Position numbers and translations under genes: made by a program. Shown here in pieces: positions 45,443 to 56,591 of a stretch of DNA of 64,000 bases. The notes under the pieces were generated by a model. The model had not been told where the DNA came from and made no database searches. It saw only the letters and a list, made by a program, of their open reading frames with translations. The DNA comes from Kappaphycus alvarezii (Eukaryota > Rhodophyta > Florideophyceae > Gigartinales > Solieriaceae). Every line of letters starts with the position of its first letter. Position 1 is the first letter of the stretch. The stretch covers positions 1,240,001 through 1,304,000 of the forward strand of contig NADL03000466.1 in assembly GCA_002205965.3 (NCBI GenBank). Direction: 5' to 3'.

Positions 45443-45911
45443 TTATCCAGCTACGAGAAAATCATCGCTAAGCTTTGCGAAAGTAGAAGGATTTTTCCAT
45501 GCCGCCACGCCTTTCAAAGAGCTGAAGTATCCAAACACCTTTTCTTTGCTCCAGCTGTCAACATCCAGTTCTCGATTGTGATCATCAACTGTCACTCGGC
45601 CTCCACCATCCCATAGGGCAGTTTGTAAGCATCCAAAGTATTCACTTTCTCCCAACATATCGAAGCAACCACTCCCTGGGAGGCCTTACATACAATATCT
45701 TGCTCGATGGGTCCGCTCTGCAAGTATGCGCCTTTATGTCGGCGGTTTTGATGTTGCACTGTAAAAAGGTTACTAAGCTGAGCAAGAGAAGTATGATAAG
45801 TAGCTGAGCATTCGCAGAGTCTTTGCGAGCAGTATCTTCTTCTTGATCTTCGTTACCACGTGGTACAATTCTTGCCTTGAGCTTTCCAAATCCTTCCTCG
45901 TCAGTTTTCAC
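45443..45911 (-). pseudogene. Reverse transcriptase fragments of the minus-strand element
   Basis: KARIVPRGNEDQEEDTARKD, then KTADIKAH (first Asp motif) and LYVRPPREW lie in one frame (45,911-45,642). The DD box appears as LSDDFLVAG in the next (45,658-45,443). Confidence 0.78.
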
Positions 45912-47541
45912 TTTATATACGATATGGGAGGAGAGGATGTTGGCGTTCTTGGATATGTGTTTATTTTACTTGTTTACGCCTGTATCCAATTCGAGGAATT
46001 CTCTGACACAAATGCTTCGTCAAGTATCCAAGCGGGTGCGAATTCCATCTTGTTCCGTGACACATGTTGTGATCCGACTTGCTCTTAGATCTGGTCCAGG
46101 ATACGTAGTTTCATAGATACGTTCTTTCATAGATTCCACTGTAATCATTGTCTCTAGTGGCCCAGAGACATCTGACGGCTTTCGATCTATATCCATTTCT
46201 GAAGCTTGATTCCCGTCGACCGTCATAACATTGTTCGATTCCATATGACCTTCCCCACAGTCTGGGCCTCGGGCTGATTGAGTATCTATACCAGAGTCCA
46301 TCGTGCTTCTCGAGACACCATATTAGATTGTATGCGAGATGAGCTCTTTTACATCGGTCGTCGGATGTGCTTGGTGATCTGTTTTACAGCCATTCTCCCC
46401 CATCCGCCATAAGACCCAACGCATCCTCTAGGGAACAGCTCATTAGTTCCCTGGTCAATTCGGAACTTGGGCGGAGACGCGTGTCCTCGTATGCCGGTTT
46501 TATCGGCGGGCCTTGTGATAAGACTCCATCTTTGAAGCGTCTGGCTTCCATGTAGTGATCGTATGTCTTCTCGACAACGGCGAAATTCATCCATTAGATT
46601 CTGTCCCCGTGTATTTATACTATACCCACGCCCTTTGCCCTTCTTGTACGAATCCCGGATGGATAGTCTGCAGCGTTTGATGTCACGACCCTCTGAACTG
46701 CCCTTGTAGACATCTGCTCCACATGGGCGTTGAGTAGCTCCGGCATGACCACTGTGGCGGGTATCCCTAATATGGAAGGCTAATAGCCGCGTGCCAACTG
46801 GAATGAACTAAGAATACGAGACCCTGAGAATAAGTATGACCCGAAATCGCGCGTTGGAATAACTCTGCAAGTGTGTAGCAGATGAGACGTCCTTATCAAG
46901 TCGTTTCACGATAGCCTTGATGGTTTGTATTTTGCGTTCTTCGATCCCAGTCTTATTATGGCGACGCGCTGGTCGTGATTTGAACACAATGTGATGTGCA
47001 TTCAGGGTGTTACGGAGCGGCTTTTGTTGTACTAATTATCAGGTGATAAGATACGGGCGCCCCATGGCGAATTATCCACAATCCTTCCAGTCCTATTATA
47101 ATTTGATTCATGTCTTTGCGAGGTGTAAGCATACTCGTATAAAGCCCGTCCCGGCGTCAATGATAACCAGCATGGTTCGTTTTTCTCGCCTGATGTTTGC
47201 GAAGGAGCAGTACAGCTGTATCTCCATATTGATCCCTTCGTTTACGGAGGGGGAGAGATTTTGAAGCTAGGAGCGGGATGTCCAGATGTTGCGCTGATAC
47301 CGCAAGCATCTTGCACTCTGTCTATCATCTCATCTAAAGTTTTGTCAAGGATGCCGGCCTGGCGGCAACTATATTTGATCTGCTCTGTGGGTGCATGCGT
47401 GAGTCGATGAGTACGTTTAACGAAGACCTTAGGGTTACGTTTTGATCGAGCTGCTAGGCTTACTCAGGTGAGGGATTTGATGTATCTCTGAAGCTGTGCT
47501 ATAAAAAGAAGTCTCATACGAGGACTCAGCGGCTGGTGTCC

Positions 47542-48219
47542 TCACACGGAAATGTATACCTCGAATGAGCGCGGTGAGTCATCTGTTGGTCTCCGAAAGG
47601 AAACGAATGTGGGTGGCGAGATGCAATTCGTAGTAAAGTATTCACTAACATCTAATCCCACATTGACGGATGAATCTCCTGGCAGTGGATCGAATACGAG
47701 TGTGCAGGGATTACCTTCCGAGTCGAACAATGTAATTTCCCACACACTTAAGATTGGTTGCGGGTCAATTCCGTATTCTCCCCATCTATGAATGCGTTCT
47801 TTCTTGGCTGGAGAGATGGTAAGATCCAATTCAAGCATTTCATACGATAAAGATGCGCTGTTAATGCCATCAGTTGACCGAGGAGCCCCGTGTCGAAGAT
47901 TGTATTGGGATCTTTCATTACGGTCTTGACTAGTTCCTGAAGATCCGGTCTCCATTTCGGGCTTGATGAAGTTGGGATCACAGCCATCCGAGCTACTGTC
48001 TTTGTCTTCGTTAAGCTCTAAGTTCATCTCCTTATGGCAATGTTCCTGTTTTGGATTCATAGTGCGACCCTTCTTCTTGCGACCGTTTGCAGCCTTGCTG
48101 AATAGAGGGTATTCTTCATTCCTAGCGCAATACCCGATTTTGCCACATGCCAGACAATTCGAATTATTCCTCGTCTTGCGAACTTTCCAATTCTCTTGAA
48201 CCCGAATCTCTCGACTCAT
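47542..48219 (-). pseudogene. Gag-pol fragment with degenerate zinc knuckle
   Basis: An open minus-strand frame of 225 codons starts near a degenerate CX2C knuckle (CLACGKIGYCARNEEYP; the His and last Cys are Tyr). A Lys-rich run KAANGRKKKGR and an acidic Asp/Asn/Ser-rich stretch follow. Further on VWEITLFDSEGNPCTLVF could be part of the protease region. The intact Met is not a natural start. Confidence 0.5.
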
Positions 48220-49132
48220 AAGATTACCGACTACAGCTGGAGTTCTACCATCAGGAACTACCTTAGCCCCGATCTAGTCTGATCTGATAGTCTTCAAAGC
48301 GTCAATGGCATCCTATAGGTCTAAGTCTAGCCTTGATGGTTCTTCTGGGTTCCTCGATGAAATGCGACTGAGAAATTTTTGATGATTGCCTTAACTTTCC
48401 TCAATCCTATATCTGTGTTGTTTTTAGCCAATTCGAATGTGACCGGAGAGATATTATTTCCCAATTCTTCGACCAACGTGCTCGATTTTTCGATTTACTG
48501 ATCATCTGCTTCAAATCTGCTTCCGATATCAACCTGGTATCCCTTTTAGGCGCACTACAGACCTCTGCTTTATAAACCATAATAGTCAAAAGATTGTTTT
48601 TAAATAGAGTCGGGTAGGGACGCAATGTCCAATAAGAAAAGCGCAATGTGCTTTTTTTCTTGACTCGTTGGTGCATGAGCGAATCAATTCATGTGCTCTT
48701 GAGCTGTTCCTCTGAAGCGCTCTGAGAAGTCAGAGTATCCCTCATCTTACATCCGTTTACAATTTAATGTTCTTCTCCTTGTGAAGATAAAGCGTTTAGC
48801 AGTATCTGTGGTAGAATCTTTAGCGACAGTCTGAAGAACCTTCTCAACTGTATCTTTATGTTCACAGAAAGTCAGAACTTGTTCGTCATCAGTAGTTCCA
48901 AGGCTCAGCTATCCTCGCATCAATTCGGATTCTATTACCTTCTGATATGTACTTTCCATATTGGCATACAAATCGTGACAATACCGATTGATATACCTTT
49001 CGCCTTAGAATCTCCTCCGTTGGCGAGCACGCGAACTCTTTTCATCCACAGTCGCACATCGTTTCTATACTGAAATTTGTTCGACTTGACAGTTAGTTGA
49101 GATGCGTCAACTAACCCACGGTTGGAGGTCTC

Positions 49133-49152
49133 CTGGCCCTCTGGGCCATACT
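49133..49152 (-). promoter_or_regulatory. Degenerate half-tRNA primer-binding site with gag ATG
   Basis: Right after the LTR the minus strand reads AAGTATGGCCCAGAGG. It matches GTTATGGGCCCAG except for one T and one G missing from short runs. As in the 3.1-8.6 kb element, the ATG of a gag frame (MAQRARRPPTVG) lies inside it. Confidence 0.55.
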
Positions 49153-49153
49153 T

Positions 49154-49535
49154 TTAGAATTGATTGAGTGCACAGGATGGCGTACACGTTGGTCTGGTTG
49201 GCGAGAGAGATAGGGGGCATTGACAGATTGGGTGATGGATGACGTGAGCGAAGTTCAATCGGCACAACACTGCCAGCTGCCTCCCCTACTCCCGAGGGGA
49301 GGCCTGTTATCCTACCTTTAATACTCACGCGCACTCTACCTCGCTGACGCTTTGTCAGCTACATTCGAGCCGCACTACGATGGTTCGACTAAATGCGACT
49401 CTTCGTTCGGTCGTACCCTTCGGTATCCTAGAATAGCGTCCTCAGCATTCTCAGTACGCATCCTCAAGACGTACTTACTGTTCGTTGACTACAGTCTCAC
49501 CACAGGTTATATCTGTGCATCGATGACACATCTCA
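49154..49535 (-). repeat. 5' LTR of the minus-strand copia-like element
   Basis: This 382-bp partner of 44,013-44,391 ends on the minus strand CAATTCTAA, followed by the primer-binding site. Confidence 0.85.
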
Positions 49536-49561
49536 CAAAAGTACAGTACAGCACCTGTAAT

Positions 49562-49915
49562 ACCACTGGATGACTGTTGACTGTCAGTCGACTGGGAATC
49601 CAGTCGGCACTGTAATTTTGACGATTTGACTGGATTTATTGTCCAGTCAACTACCCTTTCCTTGAAGCATTCAAAAAAATACTGCCAGTGAAATGGGCAA
49701 ATTGCGATCGAGATGTTGTCCAGTCTCCAGTCGATTGCGTTTGTAATGATCCAGTTGTTCTCCGGTCTACAGTTGACTGGGTAGAAATACCAACCAGTTT
49801 TTTCCAGTCTTCAGTCCACTGAGTTATTCGCGATCCAGTTGTTCACTGGTCGACAGTTGACAGGGTAGAGCTACCATCAAGTCGTTTTCCAGTCTTTAGT
49901 TGACTATTCAACGGA
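49562..49915. repeat. CCAGTCGACTGG-like repeat array, left
   Basis: About two imperfect ~98-bp units (from ~49,716) and shorter ones, rich in CCAGTC, CAGTTGACTGG and GTCGACTGG motifs, fill the array. Its outer edge GGATGACTGTTGACTGTCAG is an inverted match to the outer edge of the array at 54,733-54,885. Confidence 0.75.
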
Positions 49916-50030
49916 AATTATATCTGTAAACACACATTTTTACTTCTTATCGCGTATATATTGTGATTTCTTCCCTGTTTTTATTGTTCGGTTTCCTCCA
50001 AATCCCCCCGAAGAATCAGGGAAATTACAG

Positions 50031-50048
50031 TGGCGCCGCGGGCACTCC
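50031..50048 (+). promoter_or_regulatory. Primer-binding site, tRNA 3'-end type
   Basis: TGGCGCCGCGGGCACTCC follows GAAATTACAG. TGGCGCC is complementary to the 3' end of tRNAs ending GGCGCCA. This contrasts with the internal-tRNA priming of the other two copia-like elements. Confidence 0.65.
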
Positions 50049-50740
50049 AGGTGACCACAGGAGGGTGACCTGTGAGGCACTTAACTATCACCCACAGTAA
50101 ACTACCTACAGTATGTTTGGCACTACGAATTTAACTTGTCTTCCGTCCCTTGTATTGCGACCCGTTTTACCATGTATATGGCCGTACTTGTAGCGAAGCC
50201 GAAATCACTGTCGGAATTTGGGATCTTACTATCGCGGACTTTAGCGGCAACGAGGTGAAGTTCGCCTTTTACATGACCAGTGGGTATTGTTTCTTTTACT
50301 CGGCAACGAAATACTCCATCAATCCATTTAGAGTGGTCCTGAAAACCTCCTTGGGATTCCTCCTGGTGTTCAAGACCTTTCGAGGAGCAAAATTGTGTTG
50401 CCAAATACTCCGAGTCAGTGTCTCATTCTGAAACAGACGCAAGAAGGACTTACCTTCTTTTCGTTCCCTCGAAAATATCCTCCATTTCATCCTTCTTCTC
50501 CTTGCATCGTTCTCCCTTCTCTTGCAAACGTGGAAACAAATTGGTCAACAAAAGTCGGATGTCCGACGGCAAGGTTTCCACGCGATTCGCTATCAAGCTG
50601 CATGGCTACAATCACCTGGCGTTTGAAGATTCGGCCGAGATTTTCAGTGAGCGGGCGTCATAAAATCTGTCCTCAATCAGGCGCTTAAGTCGGCATCGGA
50701 CAAATGTACGAGCTGCAAAAGGACTAGACGACCTCAACGC

Positions 50741-51899
50741 ATGCGAAAAGTGTCGCCACCTCTAGTTTTAGCTCAATTCGATGAGAACTTGCAGCTTGAC
50801 TTTCTTTTCATCGTGGAATTCCAAAACTGTCCGATATTTCATATTGTTGACGTGTCCGCAGCTTTCTCAGTCGCTTCCATGCTCAATTCAAGGAGTATGA
50901 AAACAGCCACTCCAGCATTTGAAGTCGCATGGGGCAATGTAACCGGTCTTCCTGCTAGAGTTATCAGTGACCCTGAGTTCGGAAATCAAATATTTTTGGG
51001 ATGCTCTCAAGTATCCAGGAATTAAATCCAGCCCAGCCCCCGCTCGTCGTCACAACAAGGTTGGTGTTTTATAGTGAAAGAACTCAGTCATAAGGACGAT
51101 CGTTCAGAAATTGCTCGCACATGCGGAGTATTTCTCTGTTCAAATGAAAGCGCAGGCTGTTCATGAAGAGGTTCTTTAGCACGCTACGTTTTTAAGCAAC
51201 GTGCTTCTTGGTAACAAAAATATATGCTCTTTCGAATTGGTCAAAGGCCATACTCCAGCTTTAGTAGGACTACCTCAAAGTCTCGTGTCGGAGGAGCTGG
51301 CCACGGCTCACCAAGAGCAAATTGCGAAGAGAGCCTTGATTCGTATGAATGATATTCCCAATCCTCATTTTCTCAAGGAAGAAGACTTGCCGCGTAACAA
51401 CGTCGTCTACTACTTAAAGCGAGGACAGAAGTTTGGTCAATGGCTCAAAGGTTTCGTAAGATCGACAAAACCTCACATGGTACTGCTCTCATCGTCGCTC
51501 CAACATCGCGGAGCACCAATTCGTACAGCATACGAAGATGTTCGTAAGGCTCCCGAATCATGTTTGCTTAAGGATTTGGACGAGATTGGATTCGTATTCC
51601 TGAGGTCTTCTTCTGTTCTGTATCTCAAAAGAGAGCACATTGATGTGCCTCATCTGCGCGGAAATGATCCTGAAATAGACAATCACGATGCAACAACGCC
51701 CGAAAATGAAGTAGATTCCCCGTTGCAATTTCCCGTTATTCAACGTCAAAGACGTTCTGAGGATCAAAAATGCAGTTATCTGATGTTGCTGATGTTGCTG
51801 AAATGTTTGAGGACGAACACGCGTTATTCGTTCACCATGATTACAATGGCGCTTTGCTCAGGAAACATCGTAAGTTGCAGGTTTCATTATCGGATGTGA
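50741..51899 (+). pseudogene. Integrase and linker of the plus-strand remnant
   Basis: LQLDFLFIVEFQNCPIFHIV and VDVSAAFSVASML (integrase core), then PARVISDPEFGN (second acidic region), lead after frame changes to SNVLLGNKNICSFELVKGHT, with AHQEQIAKRALIR and YYLKRGQKFGQWLKGFV. This order is typical of a protist copia clade. Confidence 0.72.
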
Positions 51900-52197
51900 A
51901 TAGTTCCATCGTGGGAACAGCTCTATCTTTCATCGGAAAGCAGCTGAAAGGCTCTGCGGATTTAAGTCAGGCCGATGAACCACCATAACTTCACAAGGAT
52001 ATTGGTACAACGAAACTAACCTCGCCATTAATGCTTCCCCCACAATTGGAATCGGACGAGAAAAAGGTTCTTCAAGACATCAAGCGTGTCGTCGGTGATG
52101 AATCAGTTTCAGAGTTTCAGCTCCAATTCGCCCTCAATGGATTCTTGACAAGTCTATTTCAAAGAAAAACGCCAATTACAACGGCGCGTATGAAGAA

Positions 52198-52928
52198 GTG
52201 GATCTTCGCACGCTCCGAGGAATTCTAACATCATTTCTTCTCATCACTTTTTTCAAGTCAATAATGATGGCTCCGCTGCCAAACCCAAGCTTAAATGTCG
52301 TTTGGTACCACATGGAAACAGGGAAAAAGCCAAAGAGTCTCTTTGAAGAGACTCTGCGACCGCTCAGTTGCCGACCATTTTGTCTGGTCCTGTCCATCGC
52401 TCGCCTAATCTGCATGCGTATTGCGACCATAGATATCAAAGGCGCGTACCTCCAGAGTGGAACTCTCAGTCAGGACATTTTCGTTCGACCACCCAAGGGA
52501 TGGGCATCCAGCTCTAAATCCTTAGGGAAGCTGTTTAAACTTGCCTACGGCCTGGTTGAATCCGGCCGCCTTTGGAAACTGGCAATTGAGAGATGTTTTT
52601 ATCTGATGAGGGATACACAGAAGTTCCTGGACTTCCTCAGCTGTTTATTAAAAGAAGAACTGATGGCCGAATGGGCATCGCTATAGAAAAATTTGTTGAT
52701 GATATTCTCATCGCTGTATCTCCTTCTGACCTGGAGAATTTTCATGAAGACATTGCCCGTCGCTTTACGGTTGGCCGTTTTCTAACTGGTTACGATTTCA
52801 ACTTCTACTCTTTCACTATACACCAACAAGAGAACTTCTCGGTCGTCGTTGATATCAAGGAGTACCTGGAGAATATAAATCCGTTGGATTCGCCGAAGGA
52901 CCGTCGCAAGCCATTAGATTGCAATTGA
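52198..52928 (+). pseudogene. Reverse transcriptase of the plus-strand remnant
   Basis: RIATIDIKGAYLQSG holds the first Asp, DIFVRPPKGW and KLAYGLVESGRLWKLAIE follow, then, one frame on, EKFVDDILIAVS is the DD box. Confidence 0.82.
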
Positions 52929-53163
52929 ATCATGAAGGAGCGGACAGATTATCTCTCACTCGCTGGTTCGCTCAATTTCCTGGGATATGGTTTTCTTCCG
53001 CAAGCAGCCTTCGCTGCCAGCTATCTTCAGCAATCCGTCTGTTCTCTCAAGGTCTGAAATATCTTCACTGTAAACAACGTCCTGCGTGAAATCAAGGTCT
53101 TGGACCCAGTTCTCTCTTCATCTCACCATCTCCCCTTCACTCTACAGTTTAAACTTACTTATG

Positions 53164-53695
53164 CTTCTTAGACGCTAGTCAAGGTTCATCCGCATATGGG
53201 CAGAAAAGATACATATCTTGTGTGTTCCTGCCTGCAGGGGTGATTGTGTATATTACGTCCTTGACTGGGCTAGCAACAAGCAGTCTCGAGTTTCGATTTC
53301 TTCTATCGGTGCAGAGATTCACGCTGCAGCCACCGCTTCTGAAGCGGTTCATTTTGTTCGCAGAACGTTTGCAAGTCGCTCACGGATCCCCCAATTCTCT
53401 TCTCTTCGTCTTGACAGTTCACTCGTTTGGGCTTTATTCAACCTTGGCAGCCCTTCAAGAAGTTTCGGACTATCGTATTCGCCCAGCAGTAGCACGTATT
53501 ATATATTCATTCGAGTGTGTGGTAATCTCCTTTCTTCAATGGATGCCCGGTCACTTCAATTACGTGTACGTGCTGACCAAGAGGAACCTGGACATGTTTC
53601 GTCGCCTAAAAGAAGTCTTGAAGTCGGGGGTTGTCAAACCCACAATATTCGGTAGGACAAAGCGTCGCAATAATGATCAGCAACCTTCCTGGTAA
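53164..53695 (+). pseudogene. RNase H of the plus-strand remnant
   Basis: DWASNKQSRVSISSIGAEIH in one frame (53,218-) and HSFGLYSTLAALQEVSDYRI, then FLQWMPGHFNYVYVLTKRNL in the next give the copia RNase H order ending in the LTKRN motif. Confidence 0.82.
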
Positions 53696-54732
53696 ATCAG
53701 AAGAGCAGACTTACAATTGTTTCGTTATCAAATGGTTAATTCATTGGTCAGGGTAGAAGAGCTAGTTTTTTGTCTGTGCCTCGAGTTCTGAGCTGGTCTA
53801 CTCGCTTCTCTACGCTTACGTGCTTACGTTTGCGCTTATCATTTTTCTTTCCCCTTGGTTGCGAAAAAGCTCGCAAAGGCCCGTCATGGCATGAAACTTG
53901 AAGCAGTCGCCCACGGAAGCATCGAAGACGCGCACGTCGAGTCTCATCGCATTCTACTCCGAAGAGTTAAATACAAGTCTGGAATTGCAGTTAATGGCCA
54001 CTGTGTGTTCGATGACTTCTCCCTTTTCATCCTTGCCCATCACTTGGATAAGAAAGGAACCATCTTCTCGCTCGAGTAACCATTGTACTGTTGACTCCAC
54101 CTCAATGTAAACGAGAGGCAGGGTGTACAATCTCATGTGATGCTCAAATCATCTTGCCCAAGAACCTATACATCGATCGGGTACTGGTCCCTTTACAAGT
54201 AGTTCTTTCGCAACCATCTATCCTTTCATCCTCCACGGCAAGTTTCATAAAGCCGCACGCATGCACTCGCGACTCACGCATTGGACAGGTACCTTTGTTC
54301 CGTGTATTATCAAGTCGGCAGAAATCGAGGATGGCCCTCTGTTTCCGGGACTAGTGAGATCTTAAGAGGAGTCTTTGTTCTTCACGCACCAAGAGTATAT
54401 CTTGGCTGCCAAGTTTGTTGCTGATTCTTCTTATAAACGGAGCACAACTCCCCCAATTTCCCCTTCCTTCTCGATTTCGGATAGAATTAGGCTTCCAGGA
54501 CACCGCTCAATTAAATCTGTCCACTTTACCCTGCTGACGTTGACGGAGTAGAATTTCACTTCCCAGAAGTCTGCCACGCAAACCCCTGCATGCTCGGATG
54601 CATAAAAGCAGCTTTCCTTTCAGACATGTCGCCTTCATGATGCGTACGTAATCCTCTTGATTGAATATGGTGTGAAGTCAACAAGTTGACGAGAATCCAT
54701 TGCATCCATGTCATCAAGAAAAGCCGAACCGC
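53696..54732. other. Gene-less stretch with an odd minus-strand frame
   Basis: The minus strand at 54,136-53,870 reads VQWLLEREDGSFLIQVMGKD and, past one stop, RVFDASVGDCFKFHAMTG. This looks protein-like but is unrecognised, and may be a further transposon relic. The rest shows nothing. Confidence 0.35.
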
Positions 54733-54885
54733 AGTTCAGTTGACAGAATTTCTCCGTAACCCAGTTAATATCCAGTCTCCAGACGAGTGCCTTTCTCAGT
54801 AAACCAGTTGACAGTCAACTGGACAGTCATCCGTATTTTTCAAGGCGGTTGTGTTATGACTTCCAGTCGACTAGGTGAGTAATGG
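54733..54885. repeat. CCAGTCGACTGG-like repeat array, right
   Basis: It contains CAGTTGACAG, CCAGTTGACAGTCAACTGG (itself palindromic) and CCAGTCGACTAGG. Its outer edge is inverted relative to that of the array at 49,562. Confidence 0.7.
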
Positions 54886-56591
54886 ACCCAATCGTTCAGG
54901 AGTTGACAGTCAACTGCGCAGTCGTTTGGGGTGTGCAATGTAGTATCGTAATAGGGAAGAAATTCTTGCCGTACTGGGGGAACGAGAGGACAACATCACT
55001 AACAGCAGCGCGCACGCTTACATCACATCGTGGTGCCACCTTCGAGAAAAATATAATGAAAGGGGAGCTGGAGCTAGTAGCCCGGTCCGGATGTGATCTA
55101 GTTGCGGTTGGTTTAGGGGGAGTTATGATGCTAAAATGTGACTGCACTAAAACAAAGGAGCAAAGACACCAGTTTCTGTAGCCTGGAATTCGGAGAGGAA
55201 ATGCGTTCCGTTTCTCGCCATTTGCAGTAGTTGTGGATAGCCTGAAGCACGGACAGTCCATCTTTTCAGTTGATATCAATGTCAAGTAGTGTTTGGTCTA
55301 TTAATTGCGCCTGGGAAGGGGATTTATGGCACTTTGACTCAGCTTTTGCTTTTTCCGTTGACGAATGTAGTACTTCGGTACAAATCTACTGGATACCAAC
55401 CCACATATCTACCACAGTAAATTAACCCCCCATTTACACATGTAGTACTGGAATCGCCTTGCATGTACAGTACGGAATATTGTATTTTAATACATGTTCC
55501 ATACAATCAATCCCTTCTCCGACACACCCTACCTCGGCTTTCGTTGCAGTAAACCATCTTCTGGTTACTTATTAAGTCAGTTTAAAAAGCCTGTGATTCT
55601 GCATTACCATGTTAATTACTTCGCGAGGAGAATTTCTTCTACACTGCGCATACTAATCTCTTAAGACTGACATGGCTGAAGGACCAACCTTGATTCTCTC
55701 CAATGGACGAGGTGAGCATAAGTTCAACCAATTCAAACTTCCTCCGCAGCCTGTTATTGAAGTGAGATGACAATGATTACAGAGATCTGCCACCAAATTC
55801 GTGAGATGAAAAATGTCTGTGAAGTCTACGTCTTTTTTTGTTGAAAAAAGAAGTCTGAGAAGGCTATAAACGGAGAAAAGGTCGTGTGTTAGGACAGGGG
55901 GACTTCTATTTCCGTCCGATGTTATCAGACATCACATGTAGCTGTCTGCGAGGCCTTTCGTTTTTCATACTAGCGCTTCAGTTGCAGTACATTTAAAACG
56001 CACCTGATAACGGTTTCACGCAAAAAATCTTTGATTATAACAGAGTCTTTAAAAATTTATTGGAAACTAATGTATTGCATGAAATTCCTTCCTTAAATAA
56101 ATTCCCGAAGTACCGAATGTGGCGTGAATTCTGACAGAAAGTCTATATTTCAGATGAGAAATCAAAAATCACAATTTAGCAGTTGCAGCATAGTGCATTG
56201 GCGACGCTTTCGGCGGATTTAAGTAGCGTAGGCTAATCGAGAGGCACTTATTGCGTGAAATAATTTAATTTTATAGAGCTTATTATGGTGATTTTATAGT
56301 AAAGTGAGACTGCTAAATCACTGTTGGGACTAAATTTTAAATAACCATTTTATATTGTAATGTATTCGTATCCACGGCAAAAAAATTTGTTCCATGACAT
56401 AGGAGCATACATAGTACATTATTTAAGTATTTAATCGTATTTCTTTTGTTCTAGTAACATTTTATGATGTTTAGGAAGTGGAGAACATATTTTAATAAAG
56501 TTAAAGTTACTTAAAATTTATCTCTTATGTAATCATTATATTATTTTATAAAATAATAAACTGTTTGCTTTGGAATTTTGTTGATGTTTTT
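54886..56591. other. Mostly AT-rich gene-less stretch
   Basis: A 100-codon plus-strand frame (54,882-55,181) and an overlapping antisense frame exist but show no domain. From 55,300 the sequence is AT-rich with nothing recognised up to the edge of block A. Confidence 0.5.

Larger units (their letters stand above)
44013..49535 (-). mobile_element. copia-like LTR retrotransposon, degenerate, minus strand
   Basis: A 5.5-kb element is bounded by direct repeats of ~380 bp. Reading down the minus strand it has a primer-binding site and gag start at ~49,150, a zinc-knuckle-like CLACGKIGYCARNEEY (~48,155), and reverse transcriptase from 45,911 (KARIVPRGNED, then YVRPPREW) to SDDFLVAG at 45,445. RNase H follows at ~44,760-44,590 (TITSLNEGKEYR, then ICWIPGYDNLADAFTKRN). 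All blocks lie in different frames. No clean target duplication is seen. Insertion was into or beside a cluster of TACTGTACAGTA units. Confidence 0.88.
50030..53695 (+). mobile_element. copia-like retroelement remnant, plus strand
   Basis: Just after a likely LTR end comes TGGCGCCGCGGGCACTCC (50,031-50,048), a classical primer-binding site matching a tRNA 3' end. Then come a Cys pair plus KVS motif (CTSCKRTRRP), integrase core, reverse transcriptase and RNase H. Gag is largely missing or decayed (50,110-50,690). Frame changes separate the blocks. No matching 3' LTR could be found before 54.9 kb, so the element is truncated or its LTR has diverged. Confidence 0.8.

Noticed and set aside
44005-49540. 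Target-site duplication of the minus-strand element
   Set aside because: CAGTA on the left and CAAAA on the right do not match; insertion in or beside a repeat cluster hides the true duplication.
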